Source: CAZAKZ01 sp964485695
GTDB taxonomy: Bacteria > Planctomycetota > JAFGQW01
Reading direction: 5' to 3'
Length of the DNA: 48,902 nt
Assembly: GCA_964485695.1 (NCBI GenBank)
Contig: CAZAKZ010000023.1
Span: 1-48,902, forward strand
Positions 33,395 to 40,697 of the stretch are shown piece by piece. Numbering within the stretch: the first letter of the stretch is position 1; every line of letters begins with the position of its first letter. Below the pieces are notes generated by a model. That model saw only the letters and a list, made by a program, of their open reading frames with translations. It had not been told where the DNA came from and ran no database searches. Made by a program: the position numbers and the translations under genes.

Positions 33395-34756
33395 ATGCCT
33401 TCCAGCACCGTCAGATCCAATCGTACGGACAGGGGAGGGCTCCGGCAGCCACTCTCGTGCGTGGCCGGACTCGTGTTCTGTTGTCTCCTCTTCTTGTTGA
33501 GCGCAAACAGTGGCTCAATAATCCTGCCCATAATGGCCGTGTTCGGCAAGATCGCATTTTCGATTGCGCTGCTCTTGCTCACATGGGTCATCGCCTTCGC
33601 ACACTTTCGCGCGGCCTCCCGTGCATCGTCGTTCCTCGACGCTGCACGCCTGCGCCCGCCGATCCAGATGACGAGCTTGCGGTTCATCGTCGGATTCCTG
33701 TTGCTGCTCGTCGGAACCTGGGCCTTGACGGTCGGCCTTCATCGTTTTGTGCCCTTGTTCCTGGGGTCCGACGCGTTTCAGTGGATTGACAGGGCCGCGG
33801 CCGCCGTGCGCCTGGAACTTCCTGGGCCGTCCGGTGAACTTCCGTCTGCTCCAAGGGAGACACCCGTCGCCCCGGTGGTCATTGCGGTCACCCTCCTGTT
33901 ATCACTGCAGGAGGAGATTACCTTTCGCAGCTACCTGCCGTACGTCGCGCTTCGCGGGCTGCCCCTTATCTTGTCCGTGCCGATCGCATCCGTCGCATTT
34001 GGGTTGTTTCACTGCTCCGGAGCCGGATTCATCTCTCACGCGATCTTCGGCTGCTTGATGGCGCTCATCGTCCACCTGTCCCGGAGCATCTGGCCCGCGG
34101 TCTTGATCCACGCCGTCTACAACCTGTCCTATTACCGGATCAACCTGCTGGATCGAACATCGATCGGGAAGTGGCCGTCCTCTCAGCCCTTGTCAACTTC
34201 CGTTGTGATTTTCGTACTTGGCGCCGTGATGTTCATCCTCGGCTGCTGGATGATCCGGTACATCCGTCGCAGAACCGCGCTCTCACGGTCGGGAACAGGC
34301 GAGACCAGCAGCAACGGGACGCCGCCGGACCCTCCCAAGGGACCGCGAAGAAGGCCACGCATCCGCCTTGCGTTTTGTGTGGCGATCCTGGTGTTTGTCG
34401 GATTCCTGCTGTACCGAGGCCATGCCTATGTTCGCAAATACCAGGGGATCAAGGCGCAGGGCTCCACCGAGTCGCGTGAACAGTTCGTCAGCAAGTTCTC
34501 CACGGTTGACGAGACGTGGACCGAAGGGGCGATCATTGCTCATGCAGGCCCTCCGAGCCAGTTGACCGAAAGTGGCGGTTCGCGTCTGCTGATTTACCGT
34601 TGGAAGCGGATTGACTGGGTGTCCTGGGATCTCTCGGTAATTTCCGGTGTCAGCGCACATCGCTCTTTCACGTTCATCGATGGCCACATGGTCAGTTGGA
34701 CATCGTCCGATGGCGGCTCGTTCCTACGCCTGAGCGGCGTCAAACCCGAGCCGTAA
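33395..34756 (+). CDS. CPBP-family intramembrane metalloprotease with C-terminal extension
   Basis: The 453-residue protein has about seven membrane segments. LSLQEEITFRSYLP and FGLFHCSGAGF with LIHAVYNLSYY are the three CPBP (Abi) motifs, the glutamate pair and His residues of the active site. Members cleave prenylated or other membrane substrates, some for self-immunity. After residue 310 an additional membrane helix is followed by an external domain of about 110 residues (STESREQFVSKFSTVDETW, AHAGPPSQL, LLIYRW) that looks like SmpA/OmlA-type lipoprotein folds. ATG 33395 has AAGGGGA upstream; GTG 33365 is in frame. Base composition seems less GC-rich than in its neighbours, a possible sign of transfer. 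Confidence 0.88.
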   Translation: MPSSTVRSNRTDRGGLRQPLSCVAGLVFCCLLFLLSANSGSIILPIMAVFGKIAFSIALLLLTWVIAFAHFRAASRASSFLDAARLRPPIQMTSLRFIVGFLLLLVGTWALTVGLHRFVPLFLGSDAFQWIDRAAAAVRLELPGPSGELPSAPRETPVAPVVIAVTLLLSLQEEITFRSYLPYVALRGLPLILSVPIASVAFGLFHCSGAGFISHAIFGCLMALIVHLSRSIWPAVLIHAVYNLSYYRINLLDRTSIGKWPSSQPLSTSVVIFVLGAVMFILGCWMIRYIRRRTALSRSGTGETSSNGTPPDPPKGPRRRPRIRLAFCVAILVFVGFLLYRGHAYVRKYQGIKAQGSTESREQFVSKFSTVDETWTEGAIIAHAGPPSQLTESGGSRLLIYRWKRIDWVSWDLSVISGVSAHRSFTFIDGHMVSWTSSDGGSFLRLSGVKPEP

Positions 34757-34890
34757 TTTTCACTCTCCAGCCGCCACCCGGAAACAGTTCGCGGTGCGGA
34801 TCCGGAGGGGGGTTTGAAATGTCGCAGGACATGTGTTGAACATTCGTTACGGTGCCGGTCATCGCCGGATGTGACTAGGAGCGATCTTAA

Positions 34891-35787
34891 ATGAGCGAGG
34901 GACAATCGAGTCTGATCGATCTGGATCAACCGCTGTCCGGATACCGGCGGTTCCTCAGCTGCTGGGTGTGGCAGGGGGACGGATTGACCTACATCGTCGA
35001 TCCCGGCCCGGCGTCCTCCATCGATCCTCTCCTCCGTGAACTCGGTGGGCTCGGAGTGGAAACCCTCGACTGCGTGCTGCTCACCCACATCCATCTGGAT
35101 CACGCGGGGGGCGTCGCCCGGGTGGTGGAAGCGTATCCCGGATCAAAGGTGTTCTGTCATCCCGGCGGCAGGGAGCACCTGGTGAATCCGGCCCGGCTCT
35201 GGAAGGGCTCCCTGGCGGTGCTGGGTGATGTGGCCCGGGTGTACGGCGAGCCCGCCCCTCTTCCGGAGGCCACCCTGGCTACGGACGCGGATCTGGATCG
35301 CCTGGGGATCCGGGCCTTCCTGACACCCGGCCATGCGCCGCACCACGTCTCCTTCCTGCACGACGGGATCCTGTATGCGGGAGAGGCCCTCGGCACCAGA
35401 CTCCCGCTCCCGAGCGGCCGACTCTGCATGCGGCCGGCCACGCCGCCCCGGTTCTTCCCGGAGGAGGCGCTCCGATCCATCGACCTGCTGCGCGGCCTCG
35501 AGAAGGAGCCGGCGAACACGGCCTTTGCCCACTACGGGCTGGAGGAGGGCGCGTTTGCCTGCGCCGATGTCGCCCGGAAGCAGGTCCTCCTCTGGGTGGA
35601 GATCACCCGGGACCTTCTCGTCAAGTCGCGGGAGAATATCCGGCAACGCTTCTTCGATCGGGTGGTGCAGAAAGATCCGCTGTACGACCGGAGCCGGTTC
35701 GAGGAGCTCGAGGCGGATGTGCAGGAGCGGGAGATTCACTACATCGGCAACACGCTGGCGGGAATCCTGGATCACCTCGAGTCATGA
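34891..35787 (+). CDS. Metallo-beta-lactamase fold hydrolase
   Basis: The 298-residue protein has THIHLDHAGG, the HxHxDH metal motif, then CHPGGREH, TPGHAPHHVSFLH and FAHYGLEEG, which supply the other metal ligands. The C-terminal third (from about residue 220) is a helical extension such as is seen in glyoxalase II-like or quorum-quenching relatives. The substrate cannot be told. TAGGAG lies 10 nt before ATG 34891. Its stop is 15 bp from the convergent methyltransferase stop. Confidence 0.92.
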   Translation: MSEGQSSLIDLDQPLSGYRRFLSCWVWQGDGLTYIVDPGPASSIDPLLRELGGLGVETLDCVLLTHIHLDHAGGVARVVEAYPGSKVFCHPGGREHLVNPARLWKGSLAVLGDVARVYGEPAPLPEATLATDADLDRLGIRAFLTPGHAPHHVSFLHDGILYAGEALGTRLPLPSGRLCMRPATPPRFFPEEALRSIDLLRGLEKEPANTAFAHYGLEEGAFACADVARKQVLLWVEITRDLLVKSRENIRQRFFDRVVQKDPLYDRSRFEELEADVQEREIHYIGNTLAGILDHLES

Positions 35788-35802
35788 CCGGGATTATTCC
35801 CC

Positions 35803-36429
35803 TCACTCTCCGGACGCCACCACCGCGATGCTGCGGGCGAAATCCACCCCCAGGATCCAGTGCAGGGGCAGGGCCACCCTGCGGCCCACGCGCCGGAGCC
35901 ACGGGTCGTTCTTCACCCGCACCATGCGCTCCACGCGAAAACCGAGGAGGGTGAGGAGGCCGCCCAGCTCGTCCCAGGCAAAGGGGGTCCGGTGGTCCAG
36001 GGTGGTGAGAAAGGCAGTGGGATTCATGACATTGGGGGTGGAGAGCACCAGGCGGCCGCCCGGGGCGAGACGCCGGCGGATGCCCGACAGCAAGGCCACG
36101 GCCTGGTCCGCGTCCAGGTGCTCGATGACCTCGAGGCAGGCCACCAGGTCGAATCGCTCCTCCACCTCCTCCAGGGCCCGGTAATCGTGCGCCCCTTCCG
36201 GGTCGGGATCCACGCTCGTGTAGATCCCTGCCCTCGCGCGCTCCCGGAGCCCCTTTTCCAGGCCCCGGTCCCCGGCGCCCACGTCCAGCACCGCGCATCC
36301 GGGCTTGGCCTCGGCCAGGACCAGGGCCTCGGCCTTCCGGATCAGGGGCAGGGACCAGAAGCCGCCCCGGGCCCTGCGGAAGGTCCTGCGCGCCTCCATG
36401 AGGCGGCTCCAGGGGAACGCTTCGGCCAT
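35803..36429 (-). CDS. Class I SAM-dependent methyltransferase
   Basis: The 208-residue protein has the SAM-binding motif VLDVGAGDRGLEKGL, an acidic residue at the end of strand 2 (YTSVDPDPEG), FDLVACLEVIEHLD and LAPGGRLVLSTPNVMNP. These are standard for Methyltransf_11/23-type enzymes, often acting on lipids, quinones or sugars. No specific target can be inferred. GGAGGCGCAG stands directly before ATG 36429. The gene is divergent from nadA. Confidence 0.92.
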   Translation of the reverse strand: MAEAFPWSRLMEARRTFRRARGGFWSLPLIRKAEALVLAEAKPGCAVLDVGAGDRGLEKGLRERARAGIYTSVDPDPEGAHDYRALEEVEERFDLVACLEVIEHLDADQAVALLSGIRRRLAPGGRLVLSTPNVMNPTAFLTTLDHRTPFAWDELGGLLTLLGFRVERMVRVKNDPWLRRVGRRVALPLHWILGVDFARSIAVVASGE

Positions 36430-36629
36430 CTGCGCCTCCGGGTTCGGATCAATCTGGGACTGGACACGTGGACTATATATATAGGGGGGACATTGGACTC
36501 TTGGCGAGCCCCCATATTTTTGCTACATTGATTGTCGTATCTCTTTTACTATAGCGGAGATAGAACATCCTGATCCCGGGTCCACCCGCCGATCATCGAA
36601 AATGAGACTGCATCGTAGGGACAGATAAA

Positions 36630-37709
36630 ATGAACAAAGCCGCCGCTGTCCAGGGCGCCAAGACCGTTGACGAGACCTTTGCCCTGATGAAGGAGACCCT
36701 CTCCCGCATCGTGCCCGAAGTGGAACTCCGGCTCAAGGCCGAACTCGCTTTCAAGATCAACCAGTTGAAGAAAGAGAAGAACGCCATCATCCTCGGCCAC
36801 AACTACATGGAGGCCGCGCTCTTCAACTCGGTGCCCGACCACGTGGGCGACTCCCTGGGCCTGGCGCGCATCTCGGCCGAGAGCGACGCCGACATCATCA
36901 TCTTCTGCGGGGTCAAGTTCATGGCGGAGACGGCCAAGATCCTGAATCCCTCCCGCATCGTACTCATACCCTCGGACGAGGCCGGATGCTCCCTGGCCGC
37001 CTCCATCACCGGCGAGGACGTACGCAAGGTCAAGGCCGAGTTCCCCGGCGTGCCGGTGGTGACCTACGTCAACTGCTACGCCGAGGTCAAGGCCGAGACC
37101 GACATCTGTTGCACTTCCAGCAACGCCGCCAAGGTGGCCCAGCACCTCTTCGACCAGGGCCACGACCAGGTCATCTTCCTGCCCGACGAGTACCTCACCC
37201 AGAACGTGGCCGCCGACCTGGGCGCCGACATCGTGTTCCCCAAGGTCATCGACGGTCCGGGCAAGGACGCGCTGGTAAACGGCCGCAAGGCACTGATCAG
37301 CTGGAACGGCACCTGCGAGGTGCACGAGCAGTTCACCGTGGGCGACATCAACACGGTCCGCAAGCAGTTCCCCGACACCGTGGTCCTGGCCCACCCCGAA
37401 TGCAAGCGCGAGGTGGTGGCCGAGGCCGACTACTCCGGCAGCACCTCGGCCATGGTCAAGTACGTCCGCGACGTGGACGCCCCCCGGTACCTGATCCTCA
37501 CCGAGTGCGCCATGGGCGACAACATCATCGCCGAGAATCCCCACCGCGAGGTGCTCCGGCTCTGCAGCCACCGCTGCCCCCACATGGGCCAGATCACACT
37601 GGAGGACACCCTCGACGCCCTGGTGAACCTCCGGCACCAGATCGAACTTCCCGCGGACCTTATCGCCAAGGCCCGGGCCTCGCTGGACCGGATGCTGGAG
37701 ATCGTCTGA
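36630..37709 (+). CDS. nadA: Quinolinate synthase NadA
   Basis: NadA condenses iminoaspartate with dihydroxyacetone phosphate to quinolinate in NAD synthesis, using a [4Fe-4S] cluster. The 359-residue protein has ILGHNYM, HVGDSLGLAR, CGVKFMAETAKIL, DEAGCSLAASI, WNGTCEVHEQF, HPECKREV, STSAMVKYV and the C-terminal CSHRCPHMGQITLEDTL. Cys residues for the cluster are present in the expected segments. AGGGACAG lies just before ATG 36630. nadB and nadC are not in the window. Element E2 begins 19 bp after the stop. Confidence 0.97.
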   Translation: MNKAAAVQGAKTVDETFALMKETLSRIVPEVELRLKAELAFKINQLKKEKNAIILGHNYMEAALFNSVPDHVGDSLGLARISAESDADIIIFCGVKFMAETAKILNPSRIVLIPSDEAGCSLAASITGEDVRKVKAEFPGVPVVTYVNCYAEVKAETDICCTSSNAAKVAQHLFDQGHDQVIFLPDEYLTQNVAADLGADIVFPKVIDGPGKDALVNGRKALISWNGTCEVHEQFTVGDINTVRKQFPDTVVLAHPECKREVVAEADYSGSTSAMVKYVRDVDAPRYLILTECAMGDNIIAENPHREVLRLCSHRCPHMGQITLEDTLDALVNLRHQIELPADLIAKARASLDRMLEIV

Positions 37710-37728
37710 CCGGCCGCTCGAGAACGAG

Positions 37729-37828
37729 TCTCACGACCATTTTTTGGCCTGAATCGAGACATTTCAGGCCCGTGGAATACCCCACGGGTGGATAATGTCC
37801 CGGTTCAGGCCAAAATAGCTTTGTGAGA
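37729..37828 (+). promoter_or_regulatory. Structured intergenic element E2, 100 bp, overlapping the P1 peptidase ribosome binding site
   Basis: Three nested stems: an outer TCTCAC/GTGAGA (37729-37734 with 37823-37828), a middle stem of about 24 bp (37740-37763 with 37794-37817) with differences that leave mostly G-U pairs, and an inner CCCGTGG/CCACGGG hairpin (37769-37775 with 37782-37788). The 3' outer arm runs into GAGAGG, the likely Shine-Dalgarno of the peptidase gene at 37837. The sequence is related to E1 (25092) and in architecture to E3 (44805-44874). Confidence 0.65.
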
Positions 37829-37836
37829 GGTCGACC

Positions 37837-38982
37837 ATGAAGAACCTGCTCCTCGGATCGCTCCTGCTCGTGGCTCTTTTCCTTCCCGTCCCGACTTCCG
37901 CCCAGGACAAACCCTCGCCGCCGCTGCGCGTCCGCGACCACGACATTCGCATCGGCGTGCTTCCGCCGGGCCCCCTCAACGCCATCACCGACGTGGAGGG
38001 CGTCCAGGTGGGTCACGCCACCCTGGTCCGGGGCGAGGACGTGCGCACGGGCGTCACGGCCATTCTCCCCCACGGCGGCAACCTGTTCCTGGACAAGGTG
38101 CCGGCGGCCGTGCACGTGGGCAACGGCTTCGGCAAGCTGGTGGGCGCACTCCAGGTCCAGGAGCTGGGCGAGGTCGAGACGCCCATCCTCCTGACAAACA
38201 CCCTGAACGTGTGGCGGGTGGCCGATGCCCTGGTGACCTGGATGCTCGAGCGCAAGGGCATGGAACGCGTCCGGTCCATCAACCCGGTGGTGGGCGAGAC
38301 CAACGACGGCCGGCTGAACGACATCCGCGGCCGCCACGTGGGCGCTGACGAGGTCTTCGCAGCTCTCGAGGCGGCTCAAAGCGGCCCGGTGGAGGAAGGC
38401 GCCGTGGGCGCGGGCACCGGCACCGTCTGCTTCGGCTTCAAGGGCGGAATCGGCACGGCATCGCGCATCGTGGAGCAATCGTCAGGGACCTGGCGCGTGG
38501 GGGTCCTGGTGCAGACGAACTTCGGCGGGGATCTCCACGTTGCCGGCGTGGCCGTGGGCCGGTGCCTCGAGAAGAGGGGCCGGGAGAGCAAGGACGGCTC
38601 CTGCATGATCGTCCTGGCCACGGACGCGCCCCTCTCGGCCCGGAACCTGGAGCGCCTGGCCCGGCGCACCCTCCTCGGCCTGGCCCGCACCGGCAGCGTC
38701 CTGTCCAATGGCAGCGGTGATTTCGTGGTCGCCTTTTCCACCCACTCCAGCTGCAGGATCCGCCACGGAGCACGCCGTGTGCGCAGCGTGCCCGCGCTTC
38801 CCAATCCGGCCATGACCGACCTGTTCCAGGCTGCAGTGGAATCCACCGAAGAGGCCGTTCTGAACTCCCTGTTCCGCGCCGGGACCGTGCGCGGCAAGGG
38901 CGGCCGGGTGGTGAAGGGATTGCCCGTGGAGCGGGTGCTGGAGATCCTGAGGGACCGCAAGGTCCTCGAGGAAAAGAAGTGA
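37837..38982 (+). CDS. P1/S58 family peptidase (DmpA-like aminopeptidase), secreted
   Basis: The 381-residue protein has a signal peptide (KNLLLGSLLLVALFLPVPTSAQ). The body matches DmpA-type N-terminal nucleophile hydrolases, which self-cleave before a Ser to give two chains. NAITDVEGVQVGHATL and LLTNTLNVWRVADAL are typical, and DGSCMIVLATDAPLSARNL holds the cleavage and nucleophile site at Gly-Ser. Members release N-terminal residues, including D- or beta-amino acids, from peptides. The ribosome binding site GAGAGG lies in the end of element E2. Its stop is 1 bp from the stop of the convergent deformylase gene. Confidence 0.94.
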   Translation: MKNLLLGSLLLVALFLPVPTSAQDKPSPPLRVRDHDIRIGVLPPGPLNAITDVEGVQVGHATLVRGEDVRTGVTAILPHGGNLFLDKVPAAVHVGNGFGKLVGALQVQELGEVETPILLTNTLNVWRVADALVTWMLERKGMERVRSINPVVGETNDGRLNDIRGRHVGADEVFAALEAAQSGPVEEGAVGAGTGTVCFGFKGGIGTASRIVEQSSGTWRVGVLVQTNFGGDLHVAGVAVGRCLEKRGRESKDGSCMIVLATDAPLSARNLERLARRTLLGLARTGSVLSNGSGDFVVAFSTHSSCRIRHGARRVRSVPALPNPAMTDLFQAAVESTEEAVLNSLFRAGTVRGKGGRVVKGLPVERVLEILRDRKVLEEKK

Positions 38983-38983
38983 C

Positions 38984-39652
38984 CTATTTCTTCCCGGCCG
39001 CCTCTTTTTCCCGGGCGCGCATCTTGCGGTAGGCCGTCTCTGAGATCAGGGGCTCCGGCTCCATACGATCGATGAACAGGACCCCGTCCAGGTGGTCGAT
39101 CTCGTGCTGGAAGATCCGGGCCGTGAATCCCTCCACCTTCTCGCTCAGGCGGCGGCCGTCCGGACCGTCGTGGGCCAGGACAATGCCCCGGGCCCGCCGG
39201 ACCTTGCCGAATCCGGCCGGGATCGAAAGGCACCCCTCCCACCCCACCACCGAGGCCCTGGATCGCTCCGTGATCTCGGGATTGAGGTAGGCCACGAAGG
39301 GTTCCTCCGGTTTCCGGTCCAGGCGCTGCACCACGATGACGCGGCCATGGATGCCCACCTGCGGGGCGGCGATGCCCACCCCCTTCTGCGCCCGGACCGT
39401 GACCTTCATCCGTCGGATCAGGCGGTCGACCAGGGGGTCCCGGCCGTCCACGGGCCGGCTCCGGGTGCGCAGGAACTTGTCCCCCGGAGCACTGGCGTTC
39501 TTCACCACGTCCAGGGGCTCGGAGACGTCTCCCTCCCGGATGAGACGGACCTCCGCGGCCGAAAACACCGGCTTCGTGTCCACGGCTTCGGGCATCTCCT
39601 GCCGGGCGCAGCCCGCCAGGACCAGGGGGAAGAGAAGAGCGATGGTTTTCAT
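38984..39652 (-). CDS. Peptide deformylase with a lipoprotein signal peptide
   Basis: The 222-residue protein has all three deformylase motifs: GVGIAAPQVG (residues 91-100), EGCLS (139-143) and HEIDH (183-187), so metal binding and catalysis should be intact. Deformylases remove the formyl group from nascent proteins in the cytoplasm. Here the N-terminus MKTIALLFPLVLAGCARQE is a short lipoprotein signal with lipobox LAGC (Cys 15), followed by about 70 residues before the catalytic core. That predicts an enzyme anchored outside the cytoplasm. Start ATG 39652 has GGTGGAAG just upstream. It lies 31 bp after the dehydratase gene on the same strand. Confidence 0.93.
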   Translation of the reverse strand: MKTIALLFPLVLAGCARQEMPEAVDTKPVFSAAEVRLIREGDVSEPLDVVKNASAPGDKFLRTRSRPVDGRDPLVDRLIRRMKVTVRAQKGVGIAAPQVGIHGRVIVVQRLDRKPEEPFVAYLNPEITERSRASVVGWEGCLSIPAGFGKVRRARGIVLAHDGPDGRRLSEKVEGFTARIFQHEIDHLDGVLFIDRMEPEPLISETAYRKMRAREKEAAGKK

Positions 39653-39683
39653 GCTTCCACCCTGGCCGGGAATCCGGGATCTG

Positions 39684-40664
39684 TCAAGGATCCTCCCGGG
39701 CAACCAGGGCCCGGAGCCGCTCGGGATCGATGTTGGACCCGGTGAGCACCACGCACATGCGCTGTGCCCTGACCCGGCCCTCCACCACGGCGGCCACGGC
39801 GGCCGCGGCCGATCCCTCGATGACCATGCCTTCGTGATCGAACACATCCTTGACGCTCCTGCGCACCGCGGCCTCCGGCACCTTGAGGACCTCGTCAATG
39901 TAGGTCTCGGCCAGGGGAAACGAGAGAACACCCACGCCGCCCTCGATGCCCTCGGCAATGGTGGGCCGGCTCTCCACCTTCAGGTGGGGCCGGCCGTCGC
40001 GCCGGGACATCCACATGCCCGGCGAGGCATCGGTGTTGACACCCACGATGCGGGTGCCCGGGCTTCGAGCCCGAGCCGCCATGCCCAGGCCGATGCCGAG
40101 GCCTCCGCCCCCGCACGGCACCACCACGGCCTCGAGGTCCTCCGCTTCCTCGAAGATCTCCAGACCCAGGGTGCCCCCGCCCCCGGCCATGACGCCCGCG
40201 TCTTCAAAGGGCGAGATGAAGGTGCCGCCCAGGTCCCCGAGGTGCTCCAGGGTCCAGATCTGGGTCGCGTCGTAGCCCTCGTGCGGGGAAAACACCACCT
40301 CCCCACCCAGGGCCTCGATGCCATGGGCCTTCACCTCGGGCACCGACCGCGGCACCACCACTGCCGCGGGCACGTCGAAGACCCCGGCCGCCCGGGCCAG
40401 GCCCAGGCCGTGGTTGCCCGCCGACGAGGCCACCACGCCGCGGGCGCGTACAGCCTCCGGAAGGAGCGAGAGGGCGGCCAGGGCGCCGCGCACCTTGAAG
40501 GAACCGGTCACCTGGAGGTTCTCGCACTTGAGAAACACCTCACCGCCCGTCAAGGCCGAGAGCCAGTCGCTCCGGCGCAGCGGGATTCGCCGGGCGGTTG
40601 CGGTCACGACGCCACGCACTCGCTCCACCAGCGCAATGTCGACCTCGAGAGGCGCTGGCTTCAT
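39684..40664 (-). CDS. Threonine/serine dehydratase or serine racemase-like PLP enzyme
   Basis: The 326-residue fold-type II PLP enzyme has KCENLQVTGSFKVRGA with the Schiff-base Lys, SSAGNHGLGLARAA, the phosphate-binding loop PCGGGGLGIG, and a C-terminal LTGSNID. Length and lack of an ACT domain suit catabolic threonine/serine dehydratase or serine racemase. It would yield 2-oxo acids and ammonia from Thr or Ser, consistent with the amino-acid catabolic genes nearby. It is spaced 33 bp from the propeller gene upstream and 31 bp from the deformylase gene downstream, so the three may form one transcription unit. Confidence 0.94.
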   Translation of the reverse strand: MKPAPLEVDIALVERVRGVVTATARRIPLRRSDWLSALTGGEVFLKCENLQVTGSFKVRGALAALSLLPEAVRARGVVASSAGNHGLGLARAAGVFDVPAAVVVPRSVPEVKAHGIEALGGEVVFSPHEGYDATQIWTLEHLGDLGGTFISPFEDAGVMAGGGGTLGLEIFEEAEDLEAVVVPCGGGGLGIGLGMAARARSPGTRIVGVNTDASPGMWMSRRDGRPHLKVESRPTIAEGIEGGVGVLSFPLAETYIDEVLKVPEAAVRRSVKDVFDHEGMVIEGSAAAAVAAVVEGRVRAQRMCVVLTGSNIDPERLRALVAREDP

Positions 40665-40697
40665 AGGATCTTTCCCGTCATGTCCACGACGACCCTC

